Below are positions 32,201-43,374 of a DNA stretch of 64,000 nucleotides, one piece after another (position 1 is the stretch's first letter; every line of letters begins with the position of its first letter). The DNA comes from Bolinopsis microptera (taxonomy: Eukaryota; Ctenophora; Tentaculata; Lobata; Bolinopsidae), in the NCBI RefSeq assembly GCF_026151205.1, contig NC_087078.1:10246675-10310674 (forward strand), read 5' to 3'. The notes under the pieces were generated by a model. That model did no database searches. It was given only the letters and a program-made list of their open reading frames with translations, and had not been told where the DNA came from. The position numbers and the translations under genes are program-made.

Positions 32201-32443
32201 CCTTTGATATTGGAGTAGATGGTTGTACACTTTCTTCGACCTGTCTCCTCAACTTTCGGATAGCTTCAGTTATGGGGTTTTCGTCTTCGTCTTCGTTGCT
32301 CTTCTCCTCCTTGCCACATCTTTGACATGACCACTCAGAATCCTCATTTTCTGCTAGGTCTTTAAACTGCAACTCCGACAGTCCACTACATGCCGCATGG
32401 AACCATCGTCCACATTTTCCTTCACATTGAATACAATCACATA
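29227..32443 (-). mobile_element. Restriction-endonuclease-type non-LTR element inserted into a sister copy
   Basis: A 3,217-bp minus-strand insertion with a 12-bp target duplication TCTTCTTCCAGT (29,215-29,226 and 32,444-32,455). The 3' UTR runs from 29,330 down to 29,227. The 5' end is abrupt inside coding sequence, as after incomplete reverse transcription, although a natural 5' end cannot be excluded. The target lies within the coding region of a copy of the same family in opposite orientation, producing a large inverted repeat (28,513-29,226 with 29,835-30,550; 32,456-32,939 with 29,330-29,816). Confidence 0.9.
29330..32443 (-). pseudogene. PHD finger - reverse transcriptase - nuclease-like polyprotein, frameshifted
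   Basis: Domains from the N-terminus: a PHD-like finger (CDCIQCEGKCGRWFH, ending CQRCG), a basic region, and a reverse transcriptase with IILVDAENAFNLLNRE (motif A Asp), EGTTQGDPPAM (motif B) and QIWYADDSAAGG (motif C, YADD). Then a thumb, a Cys/His cluster (CTCGQKYSANHALIC) and a C-terminal domain with ARLDISARS and YFDVRVFHAPAPSN spaced like a PD-(D/E)xK restriction-like endonuclease. A frameshift near 29,613 separates the last 95 residues. An apparent ATG at 32,498 is not genuine: those codons are antisense to the host copy. No apurinic-type endonuclease is present. The clade is not settled by eye. Confidence 0.8.
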
Positions 32444-32455
32444 TCTTCTTCCAGT

Positions 32456-32939
32456 TGATGGTCTGAAGTTGCCTAAGGGAACAGTACTTGGAGACCAAGC
32501 TAGGCTGGACATTTCTGCAAGATCGATTTGGAATGCTTCAGAGAGGGCATATTTTGATGGAAGGGTATTTCATGCCCCAGCCCCCTCCAATGCAAGCAAA
32601 TCGATCCCAGCAATGTACCAGTCCCATGAAAATGAGAAAAAGCGATGTTACAACGCAAGGGTTCTTGAAGTGGAGAAAGGAAGCTTCACACCTTTAGTGT
32701 TCTCGACTTCTGGTGGAATGGGTAGTGAGGCTGAAAGACTGGTAAAAAAGCTGGCCAGTAAGATGGAGTACCACACTGGCCAGAGGTACTCGGATGCTGT
32801 AGGTTACATCAGAAAGCGCCTTCGCTTTGAAATCCTAAGAACAACAGTGATTTCTCTCCGTGGAGACAGAGGTGCGAGAAAAAACATTGTTAATATAAAC
32901 AGTCTAGATCTTAACTTGGAGCCACAAGGCCAAGGGTAA
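32456..32939 (+). pseudogene. C-terminal nuclease-like domain of the outer copy
   Basis: It continues the outer element after the nested insertion: DGLKLPKGTVLGDQARLD, YFDGRVFHAPAPSN (the minus copy has FDVRV, so one substitution beside the presumed active site), then ARVLEVEKGSFTPLVFSTSGG without the frameshift that affects the minus copy, to a stop at 32,937-32,939. The 3' UTR follows to 33,006. It has no start of its own. Confidence 0.8.
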
Positions 32940-33819
32940 TTTTTGAGTGTTTAGGGAATTTTTTATATTCTTAAAGGTTTGTTTTTATATAGGGTCATTG
33001 CTATATTATAATAATAATAATAATAAATTAATGTTATTTTGATACAGCACCAAAAGGTTAAATAATTTAAATTTAACCCTTATGCTCAGCTGTAGATGAT
33101 ACCTAAATGACAGTAGAGATCGTGCATCTCGCCTTGGACTGGAGTAAAAACGGAAGTTTATAGCTGCAAGTTAAATCCTGACTAAATAAGGCAGAAACAC
33201 CTTTAACAAGAAGATATCCAAGAAAGGTTAGCAGGTTTTCTAACAAAAAATATGAAAAATAGATGATGACCACAAGAAATCTATGTATTCATCTGAGACT
33301 CATAAGACTAACAAAAAGATATACAAGATAATAAAGATGAAAAATCATAAAATATTAAAATTTCTGTAAGAATCTATAGAACTCCAAATATACAAACAAT
33401 CTGAATACTTCAATATACAATACAAAATTATTAAAAAAGCTTACTGCAGAACAGTAACTGATGTTACAGAAAATCCAATACAGTCATGTCAAATTATCTG
33501 GGCAACATACAAGTCTAGAGACGGTGAAATAAACAGAGTGGTAGAAGATGCTAAAATACTTGAGACAAAATACAAAGAATAAGGCAGCTTTCTCCTGGGT
33601 GCCAACCCAAAAAATGTTGGTGTCCCGGGATAGAGCCTCCTTTTCTGACCTACACTACAATTTTGTTGGCAGACACAGTGAAACACAGAAAATAATAATA
33701 TCTCGAATGTTGCCCGAAAATCCTGAAAAATTAGTAGCCTAAAATAATTTAATTTAAAGCGTAAAATGACCTGCTATAGGATGAAGATTTTAAAAATCTT
33801 CTGATAATGTATTATTTAC

Positions 33820-36674
33820 TCAGTACATATCAAAGGACTTTCTAAACAGATGAGCTTTTAGTTTTCCCTTAAAGTCATTGATGTTTACACATTTCCTGAT
33901 TTCTTGAGGAAGGTTGTTCCATAATCTTGGAGCAGATGAAGAGAAGGCTCTTGGTGGACTGTTTATAGGGCAATGAAGAGACACATCTCTGCCACCACTG
34001 GGATTGTACTTGACAAGGTTTGACAGGTATGAAGGTGCTAGTCCATGGAGCAGTTTGAAAGTTAGCAGGAGTATTTTAAATTCAATACGTTCTTGTACCT
34101 TGAACCAATGAAGTTCTTTTATGTAGGGCTCAACTTCTTCTCTCCTCTTTAGACCTTTAACTAAGCGACATGCTCTGTTTTGCAGAGATTGTAGCTGTTT
34201 CAAAACAGAATGATTAGTACCATAGTAAAGTGCATTGCAGTAGTCAAGGGAACTAATAACAAGAGATTGTACGATGATTTGCATTTGATCTTCAGAGAGG
34301 AATGGTTTCATCTTTGCAATATTCCGCATCTTGTGGCAGTTTGCAGCTTTAAGCTTCTTTATCTGAGGATTTAGAGTCAGAGAGGAATCCAATGTAAAGC
34401 CAAGGTTTTTGGTAACGTTAACAAGTCTTATACAGACAGAAGATTTTAGGAAGACACCACCAATTTCTAATTCTGACAATAAACGTTTTGAACCAAAAAC
34501 TATAATTTCAGTTTTAGTTGGATTCAGAAGAAGGAAGTGATTCGTCATCCAGGTCTCGATTTCTCTAAAACAGGAGGGCAGGTCTTCGCTGAGGACTTGA
34601 TATTCTGTAGCGGATGAAAATGACTTGTAGATCTGGTGATCATCAGCATAGCCATGGATCAGAAATTGCTTTGATTTTACAGAAGAGTAAATTGAGCGGA
34701 TGTAGATATTGAACAACACAGGGCCAAGGACAGAGCCCTGTGGGACACCAAACTTTATTACAATTTCTTCAGATTCTAGGTCACCTATCTTGACTTTTTG
34801 ACAACGACCACGGATGAAGCTGGTGAACCATTTCAAGGCTGTTCCCGCAATCCCAATCTCACACTTCAATATATTGATCAGTTTGATATGGTCAACTGTG
34901 TCGAATGCAGCACTCAGGTCTAAAAGCATTACAACTGTTGCTGTGTTTTCATTAGTGGCTATGAGGAGGTCATTGACTATGGTAATGAGGAGTGTTTCTG
35001 TGCTGTGATGCTTTTTGTAACCAGACTGGTGGTCGATGTTGAGATTATTCTTGGCTAGATGTTCATTGAGGCATTTTAATACAAAGCGCTCAATGAGTTT
35101 ACCGATGAATGTAAGATTAGAGATGGGTCTATAATTCTTTAAGTTCTCAGTGTCTAGGGAATCTCCTTTGATCAGGGGAGTGAGATGTGCTAACTTGATT
35201 CCCTCCATACTTCCGGTTGAAAGAGAAACGTTGATAATATCACAAAGGGTAGGGAGGATTAGCTCAAGGTGCTCTGACAAGAGTTCTTTAGGTAGTGGAT
35301 CAATCGATGAGGTTTTGATGCCAGATTCTTTGATCAATTCTCTTACTTCAAAAATAGTAGCTTTTCTAAATTCAAATAATTCCTGGCCATTGAAGTTTGG
35401 AGAACTATTAGTCACAGTAGTGTTGGGAAATGATGTTCGGATTTTCTCAATTTTTTCAGTAAAATACTGGTTAAAGGCATTTACAGTTTCCTGAAGATTT
35501 TCTGAAGATGGTAAAGTGAGGTTCTTTTCTTTATCCAGGAAAGTGTCTACAAATTTGTAAAGGCTCTTTTGTGAGTGTTTGTATTTTTGGAAAGTATTAG
35601 AGAAAAACAGTTTTTTCTTTTTGAGAGTCAGCTCTGAACAGTGCTCTCGCAAATGAACAAAGATATAATGATCAATTTCGAGACTTGACTTTTTCCAGGC
35701 TTTCTCAGCCTTTCTTCTGTCGGCTCTTGCAACTTTGTATTCGCCATCAAACCAGGGAGCAGTGGGAATGTCTTTGATGGTTTTGGAATATTCTGGAGCA
35801 TGTACATTTAGTATATGTTGACACCCATTGTTAAATTGAGTCACAACATCAGAGAAGCTCTTTTCTTCAAAAACCAACTCAGATAGAGCAACAGATAAAT
35901 CACCTTTAAATTGTTCCTGATCTATGTCTCTGATCTTTCTAAAGCGTATGACTTTCTCACATTTGTCGATGTCAGGAGGCTTATGAAGCTGAAATATAAT
36001 CGGATAGTGGTCACAGGATGGGAAGCTTTTGGCCATGTTTTGCATTACCTCAACAGAAGTTTGATCTACTACTTTGTGCGAAGAAATAACAGGATCAAGG
36101 ATGTGACCTTTTTTATGTGTTGGTGAGTAGACAAGTTGATGAAGCCCAAAAGATGATAGTATGGTGCTCCACTCGCTCATGTATGGGCAGAGATTCTGTC
36201 AAGGTGCATATTAACATCTCTGCATAGCAAGAAATGCTTGTATTTTGAGAATGCATCCGCCAGGAAATCTTCAAAATCAGAGAGGAAATTTCCCAAGGAC
36301 CCAGGTGGACGGTAGATACAGGAGCAGAAGACGACAGACCCATCAACGAGTTTCAGTTTTGCGTTAATTGCCTCAAATGATCCGTCATTGTTGGCAAAAA
36401 CTTTGATTAGACGAACACATGATTTGTAGATTATGGCAACACCTCCACCTGATTTGTCTTTGCGATACACTTGGTAAAGTTTATAGCCATAGTTTTTTAT
36501 TATTGCAGTGGTGTTGTTGTTCTCATCAGTTAGCCATGTTTCTGTAACAAAGAAAATAGATATGTTGTTATCTTCTAAAAAGTTCATAACATGGTCAACT
36601 TTGTTGTTTAGAGAGCGAACATTCCAGCTTGCACATTTCATACTAAGGCTCTTAACTCCAGTCTTGTTCTTCAC
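33820..36674 (-). pseudogene. CR1-like ORF2: endonuclease and reverse transcriptase, one frameshift
   Basis: The N-terminal part (36,177-36,674) is an apurinic-type EEP endonuclease: ASWNVRSLNNK, TETWL (catalytic Glu), GGGVAI, YRPPGS, then LCRDVNMHLD, where family members usually have GD, so Gly is Arg here. The frame ends at 36,177. The reverse transcriptase part (33,820-36,180) overlaps the stop by ATGA, a one-base shift. It shows LLDLSAAFDTVDH (motif A), GVPQGSVLGPVLFNIYI (motif B), GYADDHQIY (motif C) and the C-terminal KLKAHLFRKSF. The shift and the Gly change argue that the copy is inactive, although the rest is well preserved. Confidence 0.9.
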
Positions 36675-36842
36675 CAGTTTTTTTTGGGTGTAATATGAGA
36701 TTGAATGCTTAAGCTTGTGCTGTTCAAAGATATAGGCTGGGCATGATCTATCTGTGGCTGAGTGTGTGTACTGTTCATCAGTTCTCTGAGAATTTTTACA
36801 GTTAGCACAGGAGGGTTGAAAGGAATGTGTGTCTTTATTTGT

Positions 36843-38087
36843 TCATGAGTTAGTTTCATGATCTTCAGTGCAATGAGCACAGACATGGTTAGATGCTTGG
36901 CACTGGGCTGAGTAATGACCAAACTTTTGGCATTTATTACATCGTTTGATGTAAAAGTGATCATACACCTTGCAGCGGTACAAACCTATCGATAGGAAAT
37001 TGTCACGATTTTCGATTAGCTTCCTTATGGCATTGCTCACTCTAACAGAAGCTTGAAACAGTGGTTTTTCTGTTTGATAATTTCGTTGTTTGCGGACTGA
37101 GAGTACAGAGAATGTTTCACCAGAATCAATGAGGGACTTGATGTCAGGGTAAAGTTTCATAATGGTTTCAAAGAGATCATCGGTTGTGATTTCATCTCTA
37201 ATCCCGGAAATGGATATTGTAGGCAATTTGGTTATAGGTTGCTTGAGATCAGATTTGGGAAATTTTTTGGAGATAGATTGAACTAGCTTTGTTCGATCAA
37301 CTTGACTAGATGTGGTGATAACTGTCTCACCTTTCTTGTTTTCGAAGGTATTATCTACAAAAATGTTATTTTCTGTGATAATAGTTTTAAGGTCAGATAA
37401 TGGAACTTTTTCTCCCCCTTCAGAGACTATTACTGAAGCTGGATGCCTCAGTTTTTCTACTCTGCTGCTGTCACGCCAGGGATTTTCGACAACACCATTA
37501 GAGCCACCAGTTTCATGGTTATTATTAACTGGTGAAAGGGTTGGTGATATGGAACAGTTTCCTGCGGTCAAACTTAATCCATGAAGAGTGGCAGGATTTA
37601 ACAAGAGATTTTTAATGGTGTCTATGTCAGCATCTAGTTTTGACATTTTTGTTTCAAGGGTGTGTACATGGGTTTTCAAATCAGCAGCGTTTCTCAGGTT
37701 TGCTAATGTAACACAAGAGTCACAATGGAAGAGGAAACTTCCAAAACGTTTACCTTTCTGTTTTGATTCAGTGTTAGCATTGAAAGATTTCAGTAAGGAT
37801 GGGGAGCATACATTATCAGGAAAGTTAACACGTTTACCGTCCTTTATTTCATAACAAGTAGCGTGAAAATTGCTCTTACATTCATAACAACATACCACTT
37901 CTCCTTTAGAATCGAACGAGCAGTTTCTGCAGATTCCATCAGCAGCTAACATACGTGGATCGTTCACAACAAAACAAGGGGGGCTGGCTCTATCATCATT
38001 ATCATTATCATTACCATTGTCATGTTGCCCCTGTAAGACATGATTTGAGGAGTCCAGCCCCTCTGAGTTTTGATCGTGATCTACCAT
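36843..38087 (-). CDS. CR1-like ORF1 with PHD-type finger and zinc knuckle
   Basis: 414 aa from the ATG at 38,087. The N-terminus is acidic (Asn/Asp-rich, NDNDDRA). A PHD-like Cys/His finger (CRNCSFDSKGEVVCCYECKS then FHATCYE) falls near residues 50-85. A predicted coiled-coil stretch (HVHTLETKMSKLDADIDTIKNLL) lies near 140-165, then an RRM-like region (TISISGIRDEITTDDLFETI). It ends with a CCHC zinc knuckle (CNKCQKFGHYSAQC) and a further CAHC. LINE ORF1 proteins of this kind bind the element RNA. The frame is intact. ORF2 starts about 170 bp downstream. Confidence 0.85.
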   Translation of the reverse strand: MVDHDQNSEGLDSSNHVLQGQHDNGNDNDNDDRASPPCFVVNDPRMLAADGICRNCSFDSKGEVVCCYECKSNFHATCYEIKDGKRVNFPDNVCSPSLLKSFNANTESKQKGKRFGSFLFHCDSCVTLANLRNAADLKTHVHTLETKMSKLDADIDTIKNLLLNPATLHGLSLTAGNCSISPTLSPVNNNHETGGSNGVVENPWRDSSRVEKLRHPASVIVSEGGEKVPLSDLKTIITENNIFVDNTFENKKGETVITTSSQVDRTKLVQSISKKFPKSDLKQPITKLPTISISGIRDEITTDDLFETIMKLYPDIKSLIDSGETFSVLSVRKQRNYQTEKPLFQASVRVSNAIRKLIENRDNFLSIGLYRCKVYDHFYIKRCNKCQKFGHYSAQCQASNHVCAHCTEDHETNS

Positions 38088-38275
38088 TCTTTTGGGAGGA
38101 TGGAGACAGATATAAAATCTTTTATGATGTATAACTCAGAAGTTTCGGGGTCCTCAAATTATTTGTTATATAGTAGTGTTGAAAGTATTAAAACTGTATT
38201 AAAACTGTATTTAAAAATTATGTGTATATTGTTTGAATAATTTTATATATTAAATAAAAAATATGTGTTAAAGGA

Positions 38276-39910
38276 TCAACCATATATTACTGAAACAAAA
38301 TTTTTGCAATCTTGGAAACCTGAAGTGCCACTTAAGTTACTGGAAAGTTACTTGTCGGACAGAGAGCAGTGTGTGTCTGTCCTGGGCGAAGTATCAGACA
38401 GACTTCCTGTTCTCTATGGCGTTCCACAGGGGAGCTGCCTTGGGCCTCTCCTGTTTTTAATATACATAAATGACTTAACAAACTCTCAACTCGATAACAC
38501 TAGCTATGTCTTATTTGCTGATGATACAAACATATTTGTAGTTGCCAAAACTAGAGCAGAGGCCTACAATAATGCTAATAGGGTCCTACGATCAGTCCAC
38601 GAGTACACATTGGCTAATAAATTACATGTTAACGCCAAGAAAAGTTGCTATATAGAATTCAATACAGCTAAAAGAAAACTTGATGATCAATCTTTATTAA
38701 TTGAAAATAGACTTTACCTCAATGGCCTACCTCTCTCAAAGGTGCAGGAAACGAAATTCCTGGGAGTAATTGTCGACGAAGGCCTAACTTTCAATCCCTA
38801 TAGAGACAAACTAGTTAGAAAACTCTCGTCCTGTTCTGGGAGGCTATACATGATTAAGGATAAAATTCCATCATCTATCCATAAGGACCTGTACCACACA
38901 CTGTTTGAAAGTCACCTATCTTATGGCATTACCGTTTGGGGAGGTGCAAGTAATAATAAACTTCAACCACTATTTGTAGCCCAGAAAAAGTGTGTTCGTA
39001 TCATGTTTGGTGACAAAAAAGCATACCTTAATAAATTTATGACATGTGCTAGGACTAGACCTATCAGTGAACAGAAACTTACTAGCAAATTCTTTGAGAG
39101 AGAGCACACCAAGCCAATTTTTGCCCGTCAATCACTCATGACATTGCATAATTTATACGCGTATCACTGCTGCAATGAACTTTTTAAAGTCTTTAAGTAT
39201 CGAACACCAATTGCACTATTTGAACTTTTCTGTTTGTCTAAAAGACCCGGCAAAGAAACTCTTCTTATAACAACCATGCCCTCAAACAGTTTCGTTTACA
39301 AATCTAGTTGCCTTTGGAATTCATTCCGTCAGATGTTGGCACTGAACGACCTTGAAATCACTCATGGTGTATTCAAATCAAAGGTTAAAAAAGTCATTCT
39401 CTCGTCTCAGGGTAAAGGTGACAAGAACACCTGGGCCCCTTTGGCAAACTTTCTGAACTCAGGCAGCTTGAACAACTAAATTTGAAAAAGTAAAACTTCT
39501 TGTCTGAATGAACTATTAGAACCTCAAGAAGCTGATCCGCATGTCTCCGCTACTAAAATGTTTAATGAGCCCAATCACTCATCACTTAACAGTTTAATCT
39601 TCAAAGTGAGTTGTACAATCTAGGTTGTTTTAAGTAGCTGTTGATAGTGTAAAACAGGAGTGACTTGATCGTTTTCATAACTTCGATTTACAATTTGTAC
39701 CATAATAAAACTAGCACTGCCATGGGGTTCAAAAAGGGTCATTGTAAGCCTCCAGCGTAATGGTCCTAAGTCTCTGCCCCATGCAGTGCCTGTCAGCATC
39801 AGCTAACAGAATAGCCCTAACATAACGATCAAGCCACAAATTAGGTTCTATAATGATTTAATATTGTTGAATAAAGAGATTTGAATATAATATTTGTTTT
39901 ATTCTGAATA
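38276..39910 (+). mobile_element. 5'-truncated LINE, reverse-transcriptase C-terminal part
   Basis: An open frame to 39,479 holds the palm and thumb of a non-LTR reverse transcriptase: YGVPQGSCLGPLLFLIYINDL (motif B), VLFADDTNIFV (motif C), FLGVIVDEGLTF, then HLSYGITVWGG and a QKKCVRIM stretch typical of Jockey/CR1-group tails. Motif A and the endonuclease are missing. The first codons of the open frame lie in the target duplication of the neighbouring element and are not original. The 3' UTR extends to about 39,910 with repeated ATATTTGTTTTATTCTGA. It is older than the outer element that landed at its 5' edge. Confidence 0.8.
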
Positions 39911-40727
39911 TTTGTTTTATTCTGAAGTTATAAAATATATAACGAACCTACTACCCCGTAGCAAATTTTTTGTTTCCATGCAATAATCTTTGTTTTACTA
40001 TATAATATACTTGACCTTAATGTTACATTTTATCGAAAGGAGTCACGGAATATATAAAACAAACTATAATGAGAGACACCAAATGTGTAATAAAACAAAC
40101 ATCAATTATGAAAAAGAAAACTGAAAGTGCTTCTGAAAGAAAACCAATCCGTGCACAGAGAACAAAATACATTTTTTCGATATTAAATGAGTAAATTAAT
40201 TTTATTAACGATGAGCTTTTTCAATCAAAAACATATTTACCCCAATACTTCACATAGCCATGTGTCTACGCGTACTGCGTGACGCGCTTGTTGCAAAGCG
40301 GCGGTCGCGCTACTATACTGCAAGCGACAGAGCTCTGGCGAGAGCAACCCAAATACCAGAATTTTTAATTAATTATATTTTGTATTTGTAGCGCAATACA
40401 CGATTGGGATGCGCTTGTTTCACGTTTCATGCCCGTAGCTGTATTGACGAAAAATATATATTTACTTGGAAGAAATATAGACTAGTAACATTCGTCAATG
40501 GTGCAGTCTATATTTCCGCCTTGGAGGACTTCACTGCTTCGACGCGCCGCGCGAACTAGCATTATTGCTTCGGATCGTCGTCGATCGTTGCTGGGCGGCG
40601 CTTAGCCTGTCATCCCGCCGAATCTTTTGTCATACGTTGTATGACCCGCCGCGCACTTCGTGCGCGGCTCCCCTGTATCGTTAACTTAGTGAAACGCGAA
40701 CGACTCGTTCCGAACCATTTGTTTCCA
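39911..40727. other. Intergenic, no gene recognised
   Basis: AT-rich to 40,250, then a GC-richer block with GCCGCGCACTTCGTGCGCGGC (40,650-40,670), a perfect short palindrome. Around 40,588-40,620 a GGGCGGCGCTTAGCCTGTCA segment matches, inverted, the intron insertion at 25,840-25,860. I see no open frame of note. Confidence 0.5.
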
Positions 40728-41744
40728 TGCTTCATCGAAACCAGCACACACTCCTTGGTGATCTAGATTATAACGCTTAGTCTAGATTTCGATTGATCAA
40801 GTATCGATATTGAATAGGTACATGGTTGCTCAAAACAAATCCTGTCAGATGAGATCGTGCAGACGGAGAATTACCAGTTTTCACACTTTCTCTTTTCAAC
40901 TTTCTCTTTCACTTTTGTTCAGTTGTACAAACATACTTTGTTGCAACATGATGCGGAGTCCTTCTATATCCGGAGATTTCCCAAAACCACAGCCAAGGTA
41001 GCAATGGGGTCGTTGTCACCGACTTTATCGAATTCAGCGAAGTTGGTAGTTTCGGTCAAGGTTATGTAGAGAGTGTCAGAGTAGGGGCACTGGAGTACTG
41101 GCAGACCCAGATCTTCAAGCACAGCTCTTCTTAAGGAAGTTATTCCTCTCAACTATCGGACATGATTCCGCTAAATGACCGCAAAACAATTGTGTAGTTC
41201 GTTGTATAGGTAGTTAATAGTGTGTTCTATCTTGTAATGCTATACAACGTTGCTATCATTGAGGCTAACATTGTGGTTAACAATTGTGGCTTTTTTTGTG
41301 GTCCGCTGGCAGGAGATGTTGTGAAAGTGAACATGGAGTTTTCCTAGCGTAGAGTAGGGGTTGGGTTAGTGCCAGACGCCAGCTGATTGCGTGGTTGTTC
41401 CCATGTTCGGCAGAGGTGGTCAGGTAAACAGTCTTATCCGTTTTGCTTCAAGGCGTAAGAACAGGCCCCCAACTTTGGTCATCTGTACTATCAGCATGCC
41501 CATAACCGTTCGTTGATTGGAGCCCCTTGCGTTAAGCAAATAGAAACTTTGCGTTTGGCCTGAGTGAAGAGGTTTTGGACATTGATTTCTTCTCTATTTC
41601 GGCCACAATAAAAATAAGGTCGGTTTACTCAAGTTACTAAAGATTACATGTTAGTAGTACTTAGAGGAAATTGATGAATATCTTGGGTGTTCAGCAATAG
41701 AAAGATGTGATTGTAAGTAGGTCTTTTATAATTATAGAGTATTA

Positions 41745-42105
41745 GGTATATACTGCAGGAACCCGCTAAACCCTAAAATGGTGTCAAGACTTAAGAGACT
41801 AAAACTAATAATACCTATTTAATTAGGTTTTTGCCACAATTTGGGGTCCAAATTTTGGAGGGCACTATAAAATTTTATTCATTGGCCAATTTTATTTTGT
41901 CATGCTGATTTGGAGGCCATAAAGCATGTGACCAGTCATAAAAGTTTCCAGTTGTGTATCTTTTACGGTTTGTGCAGAAGTCGCGTTAAAGTGATCCGTG
42001 GTGTCAGTTAATTGTACGGATAAAACACATATATATCGTCTCGCTTTATATATAGTATCAAACGGGAATTCAAACGATTTCAAAAGTCTCCAATTACAGG
42101 TTACT
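41745..42105 (-). repeat. Repeat family seen in the nested 4.5-kb element
   Basis: An inverted match to 5,108-5,375. Landmarks are GGTGTCAAGACTTAAGAGAC, CCAAATTTTGGAGG, CATTGGCCAATTTTATTTTG and, at the far side, TTTTACGGTTTGTGCAGAAG. Other copies: 46,870-47,130 in plus orientation and 59,525-59,885. Partial copies with only the GGTGTCAAGACTCAAGAG end occur near 43,485, 44,505, 52,890, 61,365 and 62,385. Confidence 0.75.
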
Positions 42106-43374
42106 GTCTGAACCAGATATAAATAGTAAGATATTAGTAGTAAATGGTCTTATAATCTAACAGCAGATGGTAGGAGAGTATACGTTTAAAGTAAACATAC
42201 CGATGAGGGTTGGGGGGTGTGTCATAAAAATAGCATAAAATGTCAATTAACCAAAGGTTTTTCTAATTTTTATTATCTCATTGAAATTATGCCATTTAGT
42301 GTGTCCCCTTATATACATTTTTAACTTTCAGTGGGCAGAGGGGAGTGCAGCGGGGTCTGTTCAACTTCAATCACATATTTCTGGTGATAAACCTGTGTTT
42401 CTAAAGTTTAAATAGTAGATATGCGTGCGGCAGTGGACAGAAAGAGTTGAGGAGAGCATTGTTACAGTTGGTTGCTTCTCAGATATAAAGGCTTAATAAA
42501 GGGTGATGGCATTTCATGTGCGAGTGCAGTAGTAAATTCTATCTAATGACATGGGGACATTGAACTATAACGCAAACCGGCGTGATTGAGCTACCTAGAA
42601 TCATGTAAGGTAGATCTGCGTTAAAGGGGGCGGGGGGGCGGTGCAGACCGGGGGTTGTCCGAGATCATTTCAAAAATTTTTGATTTGTGGATTTGACCTC
42701 AAAACCCATATCTGAATATGGGCGAGTGACCGCTGGCAGTGTCTCTCTTTCCCAAACAAAAAGAAAATGATATTAATTTGATTGACGGCTTGCAAAATGC
42801 AAAATGTTACGAGAATGACATCGGTTCGCTCGCTTTTCCACTTCAATCTTTCTTCCCGCCGAATAGAGATCAGCGGAAATGCGGCTGAGTTGCCGACCAG
42901 TAATGATACGGTGTGCAATATCCAATACCAAGCTATATTGTATATAGTACTCCCAGTACACGCACTTACGCTGCATTTTAATACTTGCCATGCACGACTT
43001 GCCAGCGAAGATCAAAGGATATTAGCTTGAAACACTTTACTAATACTAAACTAACTAAAACATTAGTACGGAAAAACACGTGATTCGAGTAAACACTCTC
43101 CGAGTACGGACAAAAATCTGTGACGAAATGCGACAAAATCTGTCACGGTATATAGCTGTGCGGGCATGCCTTGTTGCACAATCCAAGATTGGTCGGGAAA
43201 AGAGTTCTGCAGTAGTCGAGAGGTGAGGTCGTGTGCAAGGCTAAATTGGTATGTCGGGATCATTGTCAAGGGTGTGGTTGGGCTTATGCTTTGGGTTGGG
43301 TTTTGGATAGGGTAGACCGTAGGGTCAATGTTTCGCTACACCATTCGCTACACCGTGCGATTAGGACTACTAAA

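Larger units (their letters stand above)
33007..38216 (-). mobile_element. Nearly full-length CR1-like LINE
   Basis: A minus-strand LINE with ORF1 (36,843-38,087), ORF2 (33,820-36,674, broken by one frameshift), a 3' UTR of about 0.8 kb and a (TTA)n-type tail at 33,007-33,028. It lies in the 3' UTR of the outer reverse-transcriptase element, whose sequence stops at 33,006 and resumes at 38,217. The 5' side (38,100-38,216) includes CAAATTATTTGTTATATAG, also the core of the foldback element at 17,466. No target duplication is obvious, which is common for CR1/L2 elements. Confidence 0.85.
28513..38260 (+). mobile_element. 5'-truncated reverse-transcriptase element, host of two later insertions
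   Basis: The outer element of the nest, with a 15-bp target duplication ATATGTGTTAAAGGA at 28,498-28,512 and 38,261-38,275. Its own sequence is in three pieces: 28,513-29,226 (coding), 32,456-33,006 (coding end and 3' UTR) and 38,217-38,260 (the last bases of the 3' UTR, ATGTGTATATTGTTTG... plus an A-rich tail). The same 3' UTR occurs uninterrupted in the minus copy at 29,227-29,330, which is how the pieces were matched. The interruptions are a minus copy of the same family (29,227-32,443) and a CR1-like LINE (33,007-38,216). Confidence 0.85.

Noticed and set aside
32444-32498. ATG at 32,498 as the start of the reverse-transcriptase protein
   Set aside because: The first codons lie beyond the 12-bp target duplication and are antisense to the outer copy's coding sequence.
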